From NCBI RefSeq assembly GCF_000019805.1, contig NC_010525.1, forward strand, positions 744,001 through 808,000: DNA of 64,000 nt, in the 5' to 3' direction. Positions within the stretch are counted from its first letter, which is position 1. Every line of letters starts with the position of its first letter. Positions 24,750 to 32,486 of this stretch are shown in pieces. The notes under the pieces are model-generated. The model saw nothing but the letters and a program-made list of their open reading frames with translations, ran no database searches and was not told the DNA's origin. This DNA comes from Pyrobaculum neutrophilum V24Sta (lineage in GTDB: Archaea; Thermoproteota; Thermoprotei; Thermoproteales; Thermoproteaceae). The position numbers were made by a program, and so were the translations under genes.

Positions 24750-25409
24750 ATGTACGACGTGCCCTTCGTGGCGACTCCCGAGGTGGTGGTGAGGAGGATG
24801 CTCCAGCTGGCCAGGGTCCAGCCGGGCGAGGTCCTCTACGACCTGGGCTCCGGAGACGGCAGAATTGTGATCATAGCCGCTAAGGAATTCGGCGCGAGGG
24901 CCTTCGGCGTTGAGATCAGGAAGGACCTCTACGAGCAGTCCACGGCGCGCATCAAAGACCTAGGGCTTTCAGACAGAGCCTCCATCATAAACGGGAGCTT
25001 CTACGAGGTGCCGCTCGCAGACGCCGACGTGGTGACCATGTACCTACTGACAAGCGTCAACGAGCGCCTAAGGCCGAAGCTGGAGAGGGAGCTGAGGCCG
25101 GCGGCTAGGGTAGTTACACACGACTTCGAGGTCCCCGGCTGGCGGCCCGCGGTGGTGGAGGAGGTGTATGAAGACTGGCGGAGCCACAAGCTGTACCTCT
25201 ACAGGATACCCGGAAAGGAGATCCCCCTGCCCGGCAAGAGCAAGCCGGTCGAGGACAGGTGGCTTAGGCAGGTGGCGGAGCTTATAGACGGCAACACGTC
25301 GCTTGAGGAGATAGCCCAGAAGCTGGGGGTAACCATCAGGAGGGTTCGGGAGGCGGTGGAGGAGCTGAGGAAGATAGGCGCCGTCGACGAGGTGAAGGTC
25401 GTTAAATGA
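24750..25409 (+). CDS. aKMT-like SAM-dependent methyltransferase with C-terminal HTH
   Basis: 219 residues from ATG 24750. PFVATPEVVVRRMLQLA then YDLGSGDGRIVIIAA (SAM motif I) and FGVEIRKDLYEQ closely resemble the crenarchaeal protein-lysine methyltransferase aKMT. An added C-terminal winged-helix-like region (IDGNTSLEEIAQKLGVTIRRVREAVEELRKIGAV) is not part of the short aKMT. An AT-rich TTATAAATTTATATAG at 24714-24729 lies about 26 bases before ATG 24750; the frame continues upstream to ATG 24672, which remains possible. Confidence 0.8.
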   Translation: MYDVPFVATPEVVVRRMLQLARVQPGEVLYDLGSGDGRIVIIAAKEFGARAFGVEIRKDLYEQSTARIKDLGLSDRASIINGSFYEVPLADADVVTMYLLTSVNERLRPKLERELRPAARVVTHDFEVPGWRPAVVEEVYEDWRSHKLYLYRIPGKEIPLPGKSKPVEDRWLRQVAELIDGNTSLEEIAQKLGVTIRRVREAVEELRKIGAVDEVKVVK

Positions 25410-26284
25410 GGGAGGTTGTCGAGCTGTTCAGGAGGATCGGGGGTTTCCAAGCACTCCACGTCGCCGAGGCCTACGACGTTTTGAAGGAGGCGGTGGAGAG
25501 GGCGGACCTCCGCTTCCTCTCCTTCACGGGGAACCTCCTCGCCACAGGCCTGCGGGAGATAATAGCGGAGGCGCTGGGGAGGAGGCTTTTCAACGTGGTA
25601 GTCACCACCGCGGGGGCGCTCGACCACGACATAGCGAAGGCCATGGGGGCCGTCTACGCCCCCGCCTCCTTCGACCTCGACGACGTGGATCTCGCCAGAC
25701 GCGGCCTCCACAGGCTAGGCAACGTGGTGATTAAGAAGGAGGAGTACGGCCCCCTGGTGGAGAAGTTCGTCCTCAGGTTCTGCGAGAGGATCGGCGGGAG
25801 AGCCCTCGGCACCTATGAGCTTGCGGAGGAGCTGGGCAGAGAGATGCCGGAGAGCTCCGTCCTCGGCGCCGCCGCGAGGGCCGGGGTAAAGGTCTTCGTG
25901 CCGGGGATTGTAGACGGCGCCGTGGGGACGGCCCTCCTCACATGTAACGACCTCGCCAGGGCGAAAAGGGGCGGCCTCAGAGTCCAGATCGACCCGCTGA
26001 GGGACGAAGAGGCGCTGAGAGAGCTGGTATACGGCAGCAGGAAGCTCGCGGCTTTGATCGCGGGAGGGGGCATCAGCAAACACCACGTCATCTGGTGGGC
26101 CCAGTTCAGAGGCGGGCTAGACTACGTGGTCTACATCACAACCGCCGTCGAATACGACGGCTCTCTAAGCGGCGCGAGGCCCAGGGAGGCGGTGAGCTGG
26201 GGCAAGGTGAAGCCCGAGGCGAAGTCCGTATACATCTACGCAGACGCGACGCTGGTTCTCCCCATCCTCCTAAAGGCGCTGTAG
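25406..26284 (+). CDS. Deoxyhypusine synthase
   Basis: 292 residues. FSFTGNLLATGLREII, TTAGALDHDIAKA and the catalytic lysine segment GGGISKHHVIWWAQFRGG identify deoxyhypusine synthase, which moves aminobutyl from spermidine to a lysine of aIF5A using NAD. The ATG overlaps the methyltransferase stop by 4 bases. Two lysine-modifying enzymes are therefore encoded together. Confidence 0.93.
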   Translation: MREVVELFRRIGGFQALHVAEAYDVLKEAVERADLRFLSFTGNLLATGLREIIAEALGRRLFNVVVTTAGALDHDIAKAMGAVYAPASFDLDDVDLARRGLHRLGNVVIKKEEYGPLVEKFVLRFCERIGGRALGTYELAEELGREMPESSVLGAAARAGVKVFVPGIVDGAVGTALLTCNDLARAKRGGLRVQIDPLRDEEALRELVYGSRKLAALIAGGGISKHHVIWWAQFRGGLDYVVYITTAVEYDGSLSGARPREAVSWGKVKPEAKSVYIYADATLVLPILLKAL

Positions 26285-26285
26285 T

Positions 26286-27251
26286 ATGTTGGCGGAGGCG
26301 GCGCCTGCCCTAGTCGCCTTTACAGCCGGCGTGTTGTTTGGGCGGTGGTGGATCCCCTTCCAGCGCGGGAGGGGCATAACCTCCCGGGATATATACAAGG
26401 GCGTAGACGGCGTGCCGCGGGCCGGCGGGCTTATCGCGATGGTGGCGGCCGCGGCGGGCTACGCAGTTGCGGCGGCTCAGACGCGCGAGGCCGCCCTCCT
26501 GCTGGTGGCGGCGGCCGTGGTGGGGCTGCTGGGGCTTCTAGACGACCTCAGAGGCGTAAGCGAATACGTGAGAGTCCTCGTGCCGGTCCTCCTTGCCTTG
26601 GTGGTGGCGAGGGCCCTGGAGGGGGGGTTGAGGTTCACCATCCCGCTCATCGGCTTGTTCTACGGCGCCACCGGCTGGCTAGCCGCCTTAGCTATACCGG
26701 TGGTGACAAACGCCTTCAACATGCTCGACCCCGTCAACGGCTTTCTCCCCGCGGCCAACATGGCGATAGGCGCGGCGCTGGCCGCGGTAGCCCTAGTGAG
26801 GGGGCAGGCCGACGCGGCTTATCTCCTGGCGGTGCATGTGGCCGCCTCGGCCGCGCTGTATATATACAACAGATACCCGGCCAGGGCCTTCAACGGAAAC
26901 GTGGGGAGCTACTTCCTGGGGGCAAACATATCGACTATAGCCGTCTTGTACGACCTAGTGGCCTACCTCATCCTGGCGGCCACCCCCTTCGTGGTAAACG
27001 GCGCTCTCATAGTCTTCTCCTCGGGGGGGATAAAAGGCCGCGAGAAGATACAGAGGCCGACCTCGCTGTCCAACGGCGTCGTTAAACAAGACTGCTCCTC
27101 GCCGATACTGTCGCTGGTGAGGCTCGTGGTGGCGGATAGGCCGATGGGGGAGTACGAGATATTCAAGGCGCTTGTCTACCTCGTGCTGTTCACCTCCGCG
27201 GCGACGGCGGCGCTGGCCGCGGCGCTCAAGGCGTTGCAGATGCCGATATGA
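26286..27251 (+). CDS. Glycosyltransferase family 4 (UDP-GlcNAc/MurNAc : polyprenyl-P transferase type)
   Basis: 321 residues, about ten hydrophobic segments. DGVPRAGGLIA, LLGLLDDLRGV (the DD motif), TNAFNMLDPVNGFLPA (variant of NxxNxxDGxNG) and a C-terminal cytoplasmic loop KGREKIQRPTSL are family hallmarks. It probably starts lipid-linked glycan for N-glycosylation by transferring a sugar-1-phosphate to dolichyl phosphate. One base after the deoxyhypusine synthase stop; same operon. Confidence 0.88.
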   Translation: MLAEAAPALVAFTAGVLFGRWWIPFQRGRGITSRDIYKGVDGVPRAGGLIAMVAAAAGYAVAAAQTREAALLLVAAAVVGLLGLLDDLRGVSEYVRVLVPVLLALVVARALEGGLRFTIPLIGLFYGATGWLAALAIPVVTNAFNMLDPVNGFLPAANMAIGAALAAVALVRGQADAAYLLAVHVAASAALYIYNRYPARAFNGNVGSYFLGANISTIAVLYDLVAYLILAATPFVVNGALIVFSSGGIKGREKIQRPTSLSNGVVKQDCSSPILSLVRLVVADRPMGEYEIFKALVYLVLFTSAATAALAAALKALQMPI

Positions 27252-27472
27252 GGAAGGCCCTAAGCCTAGTGGCGGCGTCCTACGCCGTCCTACTCCTCCT
27301 ATTTGCCACAGGCGCCGCCTCCCTACCCATCCTGAGGATCAGGTTGGCCGGGGGCTTCACGGTCGGCGACGTGGTTATAATCCTCGCCGTTTTACTATAC
27401 GGGATGTTTATATATATCTACGGGCAAGTCTTAATACGTGGCAGTTGCAGAGGCGGACGTAGAAACGATTAG
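27248..27472 (+). CDS. Small two-helix membrane protein
   Basis: 74 residues. Two hydrophobic helices (LVAASYAVLLLLFATGAASL and VVIILAVLLYGMFIYIYG) and a basic C-terminus. Overlaps the glycosyltransferase stop by 4 bases (ATGA), suggesting it assists or is co-translated with that membrane enzyme. Family unknown. The promoter of the following small gene lies inside its last codons. Confidence 0.65.
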   Translation: MRKALSLVAASYAVLLLLFATGAASLPILRIRLAGGFTVGDVVIILAVLLYGMFIYIYGQVLIRGSCRGGRRND

Positions 27473-27581
27473 GTGCATACTGGGGCTCTCCAGGTGGGAC
27501 CTCTGCCTAAGGCTGAAGAACCTCCGTAGAGACCTCGAAGAGCTTGAGGCTAGGCTGGAGAGGCTGGCCGAGTCGCTATGA
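27438..27581 (+). CDS. 47-residue coiled-coil protein upstream of the GTPase
   Basis: GTG 27438 opens a frame encoding a helix-forming peptide: MAVAEADVETIRCILGLSRW, then DLCLRLKNLRRDLEELEARL, then ERLAESL, with leucine heptads from residue 22. TTTATATATAT at 27407-27418 is about 26 bases upstream, and the stop overlaps the GTPase ATG by 4 bases, so promoter, frame and coupling all agree. It may act as a partner or regulator of the GTPase; that is inferred from the coupling. Confidence 0.65.
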   Translation: MAVAEADVETIRCILGLSRWDLCLRLKNLRRDLEELEARLERLAESL

Positions 27582-28063
27582 GGCGCTACTCGGTGGCCGT
27601 CCTCGGGGTAGGCGGCGTGGGCAAAACCACCTACGTCTTTAGGCTACTTGGGCTATCGCTGAAGCCGAGGGCCACGCTGAGGCCCGGCATATACCGCCTC
27701 TACCTCAGCGACAAGGAGGTGGACTTCATAGATGTGCCGGGGCAGGTGGCGGCAGACGTCGCTAGAAACTTCTCCAGGACGTGGTCCTTCTACGTGGACC
27801 TGATGATATACATGTACGACGTCACAGATCAAGCGTCGCTCTACGCCATCGCGGAGCTACACAGCGCGTTGCTGGACAGAGGCATAAACCCATACAGGAA
27901 GGTGGTGCTCGTGGGCAACAAGAGGGACCTCGCGGAGGAGGTGGGGGTCTTCATAGAGGGGGACGAGATAGCGGCGGCCGTAGGCGCGGCCAAGATATAC
28001 TACATATCAGCCGTGCGCGACCCCGTAGAAGTTTTATATAGGCCGCTGGAGGAAAATATATGA
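27578..28063 (+). CDS. Ras/Arf-like small GTPase
   Basis: 161 residues. GVGGVGKTT (P-loop, residues 10-18), DVPGQVAAD (switch II, DxxG equivalent), VGNKRDL (G4, guanine specificity) and YISAVRD (G5) are all present, so it should bind and probably hydrolyse GTP. In the switch II motif Gln directly follows Gly as in Arf/Rab proteins. No lipid-attachment cysteine at the C-terminus. Flanked by 4-base overlaps with a 47-residue coiled-coil gene and a 278-residue gene. Confidence 0.88.
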   Translation: MRRYSVAVLGVGGVGKTTYVFRLLGLSLKPRATLRPGIYRLYLSDKEVDFIDVPGQVAADVARNFSRTWSFYVDLMIYMYDVTDQASLYAIAELHSALLDRGINPYRKVVLVGNKRDLAEEVGVFIEGDEIAAAVGAAKIYYISAVRDPVEVLYRPLEENI

Positions 28064-28896
28064 TCCCGCGCGACGACATCATCGCGGGGGTCGCCTCCAC
28101 CCCCCTCCTATCCCTCCTCTCCGAGCTTGAGGAGGTCAAGCCCTCCCAGCGGATTAGGCCCCTCTTCGACTTTTTAGCGGAGGTGGGGCTGATGCAGAGG
28201 AAGGGGGATAAATACAGGAGGGCCTCCCTCCCAAGCCGCGGAGAGCTAAGCCCCCTGGCCGAGGCCGTCTCCACGCTCTTCCAGAACCTGGTCTTCCCCT
28301 ACGTGGCGGCTGGGAGGCGGGCGGGCAGGCTCAGCCCAGAGCTACAGAGGGCGCTCTACGTCTACACCTCGGCCTTCCAAGCACTTAGGGTAACCGTGGC
28401 CCAGGAGCTGATGTCCTACGGCGGCTTAACCCTAGTGGCGGGGTGGTTCCCCTGCGGCTTCTCCTCAGAGCTGATGTCTATAGCGGGGAGAGACCTAGTC
28501 ATAGTGGAGGAGAGAGAGGACGTGGTCGCCCTGGAGGTAGACAGGCTGAGCCTCCTACCCATAGCCTCGGGGCCCCTGGGCCAGGAGCTGGCCCCCGCAA
28601 GCTTCTACGCCTTCGAGACCCTCCCCCTAGCCGGCCTGGGGGAGGTGGCGGAGAAATACGGCGTCTTCGACGCCGCCGTCGTCTGCCACAGAGGCGCGGA
28701 CCTGGCCCTGCTACAGAAGATAGCCCGGGAGGTGTACTACATCGTCATCCGGGACAGGCAGCTCTCCTACCTCGCCACAGCCATCGTGGAGGCCCTGGGG
28801 CTCGCCGGCAACAGGGAGGAGCCGCCGAGGAGAGCCCAGAGGGAGGAGGTGGGGCCCTTCGACGTCTACATACTAAGGGGCGCAGGCCCCACCTGA
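28060..28896 (+). CDS. Hypothetical protein, GTPase operon
   Basis: 278 residues, unrecognised. Helical N-terminus with a possible winged-helix (LFDFLAEVGLMQRKGDKYRRA), a central domain around LTLVAGWFPCGFSSELMSIAGRDLVIVEE, and a C-terminal alpha/beta part (GVFDAAVVCHRGADLALLQKIAREVYYIVIRD). The central part resembles a nucleotide-binding Rossmann layout but lacks a clear SAM motif. Coupled to the GTPase by ATGA overlap, so an effector role is likely. 3' end overlaps the convergent HAD phosphatase by 24 bases. Confidence 0.65.
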   Translation: MIPRDDIIAGVASTPLLSLLSELEEVKPSQRIRPLFDFLAEVGLMQRKGDKYRRASLPSRGELSPLAEAVSTLFQNLVFPYVAAGRRAGRLSPELQRALYVYTSAFQALRVTVAQELMSYGGLTLVAGWFPCGFSSELMSIAGRDLVIVEEREDVVALEVDRLSLLPIASGPLGQELAPASFYAFETLPLAGLGEVAEKYGVFDAAVVCHRGADLALLQKIAREVYYIVIRDRQLSYLATAIVEALGLAGNREEPPRRAQREEVGPFDVYILRGAGPT

Positions 28897-29559
28897 CAGA
28901 ATTAGGTCTACCGCCTCCTTGAACCCAAGGCCGCTCGGCCCCCTGACCACCGCCCGAGCCGCCCTCTTCGCCGCCTCTGTGGCGTTGCCGACGGCTATCC
29001 CCCACGCCGTCGCCAACATGCCGGCGTCCACATCGCTGTCTCCCACGGCCGCTACCCAGCCGCAGCTCACCCCAAGCCTCTCGCACAGCCACCTCACGGC
29101 GGCGCCCTTGTCGGCCCCCGCCGGCCTCACGTGGATGGCGTACCCGCTGGAGTCTACGACGTAGCCGGGCCTCACCGCCGCCTTAACCCTCTCTACGGCG
29201 TTTTCAACAAGCGGGACGTAGGCGAGGTCGAACCTCCTGCACTTGTTCTGGTGGCTCGGCGCCACAGCCCCCGTGGCCAGCACCGCCCTATCCACCTCCG
29301 ACATATCTCCAGAACAGAGCTCGTGCGTCTCCCCATCTATGTGGACCAGGCAGCCGTTTTCAGCAATCACGTCTCTAACGCCGAGGTACCTAGCCACCGT
29401 CAGGGCGAAGTCCAGGCCGTTGGCCGTCGCCAATACCACACGTATACCCGCGTCTCTAGCCCTCCTCAGGGCGAGAAGCGCCTCCACAGAAAGCTCATAG
29501 GTGTTTCTACTAAGCGTCAGCGTCCCGTCTAGATCCACCACGAGGACTTTGCAACCCAC
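28873..29559 (-). CDS. HAD phosphatase, archaeal phosphoglycolate phosphatase type
   Basis: 228 residues. VVDLDGTLTLSRNTY (catalytic Asp pair), VLATANGLDF (motif II region), ADKGAAVRWLCERLGV (motif III lysine) and VAAVGDSDVDAGML (motif IV) fit the Cof-like archaeal phosphoglycolate phosphatases, with the cap domain between motifs II and III. GTG 29559. It would clear 2-phosphoglycolate, though other sugar phosphates are possible. Confidence 0.85.
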   Translation of the reverse strand: MGCKVLVVDLDGTLTLSRNTYELSVEALLALRRARDAGIRVVLATANGLDFALTVARYLGVRDVIAENGCLVHIDGETHELCSGDMSEVDRAVLATGAVAPSHQNKCRRFDLAYVPLVENAVERVKAAVRPGYVVDSSGYAIHVRPAGADKGAAVRWLCERLGVSCGWVAAVGDSDVDAGMLATAWGIAVGNATEAAKRAARAVVRGPSGLGFKEAVDLILSGGACAP

Positions 29560-29562
29560 GGC

Positions 29563-30105
29563 CTAGGGCCTCGGAATTAGGTGCGACACCAGAGGCACGG
29601 CGTCGTCCAAAGGCTCTCCACAGTCCGCCCGCCTCCCCTTCGCTAAACACCTGGCGAGCTTGGGGTCCCCCAGCACCCGCAGCGCGTTCGGCCCAGGGAG
29701 GCGGTCAGACGGCCTCCACCTCTCCTCCACCTCCGCGTTTACATAGCCGTTAACCACCTCCCACACCCCCGCCGGGTAGGCAAAGGCGTACAGCGGCGAC
29801 AGATCACACCTATCCGACCAGCAGTTGACCATGGCGAGGTGGGGAACCGCCTCCACGAGTCCATAGGCCTCGTACATCTGAACAAGCTGGATCTCGTAAG
29901 CCCTATCGCCAGCCCTAATAATGAACTTAGGAGGCATAAGGGTGTCCTTGGCAAGGGTAACATAGTTAATCACCGCCCTCACCTTCCCCTCCGACACCAG
30001 AGGAAGCTTAGCCCTAGGCACCGGGATAGGCGGCCACACAGCCAAGGCAGGCCCCGGCTTGATGACCGCCCACCCCTCCCGGGTGACAATCCTACTCCAC
30101 CCCAC
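29563..30105 (-). CDS. Hypothetical protein near tRNA-Asn
   Basis: 180 residues, unrecognised. Proline-rich N-terminus (KPGPALAVWPPIPVPRAKLP), then FIIRAGDRAYEIQLVQMYEAYGLVEAVPHL and several cysteines (NCWSDRC, ARCLAKGRRADC) that could bind metal or form disulfides. GTG 30105 lies 23 bases from TTTAAATC. It ends 3 bases before the HAD phosphatase start, so the two may be co-transcribed. Confidence 0.65.
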   Translation of the reverse strand: MGWSRIVTREGWAVIKPGPALAVWPPIPVPRAKLPLVSEGKVRAVINYVTLAKDTLMPPKFIIRAGDRAYEIQLVQMYEAYGLVEAVPHLAMVNCWSDRCDLSPLYAFAYPAGVWEVVNGYVNAEVEERWRPSDRLPGPNALRVLGDPKLARCLAKGRRADCGEPLDDAVPLVSHLIPRP

Positions 30106-30140
30106 TGGCCCAGCTGCGGAGGAGGATTTAAAGATTGAGG

Positions 30141-30257
30141 CGCCGCCGCCGGGATTTGAACCCGGGACTTCCGCCTGAGACCCAGCCTACGGGTTAACAG
30201 CTTCGGCGGACCCTTTCAACTCCTCCGCCGCTCTGAACCGAGCTGAGCTACGGCGGC
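30141..30257 (-). tRNA. tRNA-Asn (GTT) with two non-canonical introns
   Basis: Acceptor GCCGCCG/CGGCGGC, D stem GCTC/GAGC, anticodon loop CTGTTAA (30200-30194), T arm CCGGG-TTCAAAT-CCCGG, discriminator G. Intron 1 is 23 bases (30224-30202) between positions 30 and 31; intron 2 is 18 bases (30186-30169) in the variable loop, 45/46. Each fits a bulge-helix-bulge: CGGC/GCCG with bulges GGA and AAG; CCGT/GCGG with bulges AGG and AAG, cut after the second base of each. Splicing yields a 76-base tRNA with a perfect anticodon stem GCGGG/CCCGT. TATA about 26 bases upstream. Confidence 0.9.
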
Positions 30258-30325
30258 GGTATAGAGAAAACTAACACCTTAAAAATTTTTGTCCCACATA
30301 CACAACGGCCTACGACACGATATCC

Positions 30326-30486
30326 TTATCTTGTCAACTCCTTCAGCCTTTCCCTCGCCTCATAGTCTCTGGCCCTCTCTATGATGTGCCTCAGTAGGGC
30401 GGCCGCCTCCTCCCTCGCCCTTGGGTCATCGGCGTGTTTTGCTATATGGGCCAGCCTCTGGGATTTACCTAGAGTAGAGATCTCAC
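30326..30486 (-). pseudogene. Broken small helical protein gene
   Basis: The reverse strand encodes KSQRLAHIAKHADDPRAR...EARERLKELTR up to a stop at 30326, plainly protein-like and helical, but the frame has no ATG, GTG or TTG. A GTG at 30486, 26 bases from a TTTATAA box, reads 5 codons into a TAG in another frame; a single-base insertion near 30472 would join the two. Either a frameshifted remnant or a sequencing error. It lies between tRNA-Asn and the orphan gene at 30598. Confidence 0.45.
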
Positions 30487-30517
30487 GAAAAGTTTATATA
30501 TTCACCCCTTATAAAGA

Positions 30518-30607
30518 ATGATGATTGGAAAGGTGATGCTACCCCACGCCCGCGGAGAGCTAACCGCCATTGGCGTAAAGGCCTGGCCGGCAGAAGTATG
30601 TCCGTGA
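30518..30607 (+). CDS. 29-codon upstream frame overlapping the orphan gene
   Basis: ATG 30518 (or 30521) lies 22-25 bases from GTTTATATATT, the expected leaderless position, and opens a 29-codon frame ending in TGA at 30605-30607. The ATG of the 427-residue gene (30598) lies inside its last codons in another frame. It could be a leader peptide that brings ribosomes to the downstream start. Confidence 0.4.
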   Translation: MMIGKVMLPHARGELTAIGVKAWPAEVCP

Positions 30608-31881
30608 TCGAATTGCCAAGATCCATCGTGGACAGGCTGTTCATGGCGTATGGGGCCAACCAGTACTTGGGCATAGAGGCCATGGGTCTCCCAATACCCC
30701 CGGTAACCAGCAGATACCCTATCCTCCGGATAGGCGTAGAGCAACAAACAAAGGTATTCAAAGACCTTCGACCCAAAAATCCCCTCCAAGTAGATATATA
30801 CAGAGGTACTAGTGTAAGAATATCCGGATATCCGATACCTGAGTTAAGTATTGATTCAAGAAATAATATGTACAGAGGACCAGTTACAGACCTCGGAGCA
30901 GAAAGCGGGGTAGAAAGCGGGATTTCATTTATCCGGTTACGGCTGATAAGCCGTGCCACCTACGAGGATGTCCGTGAGATAATGGGTGAGCGGCACGAGC
31001 TCAAGCTTATCCACTATCCTCTGTCGGACGGCGACCTGTACCTCTTCACACGGGCAGATGACGCGGTTACTCTCCTGTCTCTCTTTGACAACCAGGGGGC
31101 TGGGGATCTTCTGAGGGAGTGGACGCCGGAGCTGGCGCCCGTGTGGGACAGGCTGGAGGAGCTGGCAAGGGAGACCAGAGTGGAGTACTCGGAGGAGGAC
31201 ATGAAGTTCTTCGAAGCGGCGGGGATCAGGATAGGAAGGGGACCCGGGTTCAGGTTTGGGCCCGTCATAACGCCCAAGGGGAGGATCTCTATACCAGATA
31301 ATATAATTAACGCGCTATACGAAAGGCTAAACGAAGAGAGGTTGAACCACAACGTATCCGCTGGACTTAGGTGGTGGTTAGGATGTGTAGCCGACTTGGG
31401 TTGCATAGGATTCGCTACAACGTCTCAGGTTATACATGGATGCAGGATGAGAGGTCTGAGACTCGGGGAAGAGTGGATCAATTGGCTGAGTGAGGCGTTG
31501 AGGGAAAGGAATTTGTATCTGAGCTTGTCTCTGCCTGGCTCGTACTGTCAGTGCGTGCTGATGGAGATCAATGACTTGAATAACGTCCCTAGTAATCTCA
31601 CAGAGGCGGTTGAGTTCGCCGATGAGCACTACCGGCCTGGGGAGAGGAGGGGCAGGTGTGTATGCGTTGACAACTCGTGTAGGGAAACTGAACCCGACCT
31701 TAGGAGGCTGGAGGAGCTTCTCGACGTTTATCTAAGGCGCCTCCACCGCGCCATATGGAGGGGTCTGGCCGTTGTGGAGAGGGGGGTTAGGGCGTGGGAG
31801 GAGTCCAGCATGCTCAAGGCGACAACCGAGGAGCTCAAGAAGATCGTCGATGAGATATACGACAACCTCCAGTTCAGATAG
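30598..31881 (+). CDS. Orphan 427-residue protein, accessory-like
   Basis: No family recognised. N-terminal 100 residues are beta-rich (LPIPPVTSRYPILRIGV), the middle has KFFEAAGIRIGRGPGFRFGPVITPKGRISIPDNII, then a cysteine-bearing part (LGCVADLGC, YCQC, CVCVDNSC) that might bind metal, and a helical C-terminus. Codon use and base composition are less GC-biased than neighbours (ATA, AAT, AGA are frequent between 30780 and 31450). Position beside a tRNA gene and a gene remnant suggests horizontal acquisition. Confidence 0.65.
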   Translation: MSVIELPRSIVDRLFMAYGANQYLGIEAMGLPIPPVTSRYPILRIGVEQQTKVFKDLRPKNPLQVDIYRGTSVRISGYPIPELSIDSRNNMYRGPVTDLGAESGVESGISFIRLRLISRATYEDVREIMGERHELKLIHYPLSDGDLYLFTRADDAVTLLSLFDNQGAGDLLREWTPELAPVWDRLEELARETRVEYSEEDMKFFEAAGIRIGRGPGFRFGPVITPKGRISIPDNIINALYERLNEERLNHNVSAGLRWWLGCVADLGCIGFATTSQVIHGCRMRGLRLGEEWINWLSEALRERNLYLSLSLPGSYCQCVLMEINDLNNVPSNLTEAVEFADEHYRPGERRGRCVCVDNSCRETEPDLRRLEELLDVYLRRLHRAIWRGLAVVERGVRAWEESSMLKATTEELKKIVDEIYDNLQFR

Positions 31882-32042
31882 CGTGGTGTGTGTCTACAGG
31901 CGACGCCGTGTGAGAAGCGGCGTTGGTGGCTGTTGGGTCGTGCGGGGTGTTCTGCGTTGGGGGCGCAAGCCATCCTCGTGAATTTTAGGTGAGTGGGCGT
32001 CTCGGCGGCCCACCCCTAGGTAAAGACAGCTTAAAAAATTTT

Positions 32043-32447
32043 CTAGTCGGCGAGGAGGGCTTTTGCGTATTCGGCGAGGGAGTTCCTAACGCCGGGGTCT
32101 TCCACCTGTAGCGCTATGGCCAGCACCAGCTGGGCTAGGATGGGTTTCCTATCCTCTGGGGGGAGGGCGTTTAGGAGGTTGGCGGCGGCTGTGGATATGA
32201 AGCCGATGGCCTCGTCAACCTTGAGCTCCACGTCTGACAGCAGCTCTATGACCCGGTCCTCGGTCTTGTAGAGCGTGTAGACCGTGGTTAACATGAGGAA
32301 GTCGGGTTCGGAGAGCTGTAGCCTCTCGGCCCACTCCTCCACCTTCGTGGGGTCCTCGGCCATATACGCCACGAACTTCTCCAGCTCGCTACGTGGGATT
32401 TGGAACATCTTCTCCGCGTCGTTGAGGAACTTCTCGACCCAGCTCAC
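32043..32447 (-). CDS. Hypothetical helical protein
   Basis: 134 residues from GTG 32447. All-helical and acidic: WVEKFLNDAEKMFQIPRSELEKFVAYM, EEWAERLQLSEPDFLMLTTVYTLYKTEDRV and a long C-terminal helix pair. No recognised domain. Start chosen by its 21-base distance from the TATTTATATA box shared with the divergent beta-lactamase-fold gene; TTG 32453 is the longer alternative. Confidence 0.65.
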   Translation of the reverse strand: MSWVEKFLNDAEKMFQIPRSELEKFVAYMAEDPTKVEEWAERLQLSEPDFLMLTTVYTLYKTEDRVIELLSDVELKVDEAIGFISTAAANLLNALPPEDRKPILAQLVLAIALQVEDPGVRNSLAEYAKALLAD

Positions 32448-32463
32448 GTCCAACTGTTACACT

Positions 32464-32473
32464 ATTTATATAG
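32464..32473. promoter_or_regulatory. Shared TATA box between two divergent genes
   Basis: ATTTATATAG centred near 32468, reading as a TATA box on both strands, about 21 bases from GTG 32447 and 19-22 bases from ATG 32487/GTG 32490. Confidence 0.5.
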
Positions 32474-32486
32474 GGTGTAGATGAAA

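Noticed and set aside
30141-30257. Reading of the tRNA as tRNA-Glu (CTC), using TCTCAG as the anticodon loop
   Set aside because: It needs introns at 25/26 and 32/33 without good bulge-helix-bulge motifs, whereas the Asn reading gives two complete motifs, a perfect anticodon stem and the typical CTGTTAA loop.
31882-32042. Possible gene or sRNA in the 160-base gap after the orphan gene
   Set aside because: No frame of quality, no C/D boxes and no TATA-start arrangement could be found.
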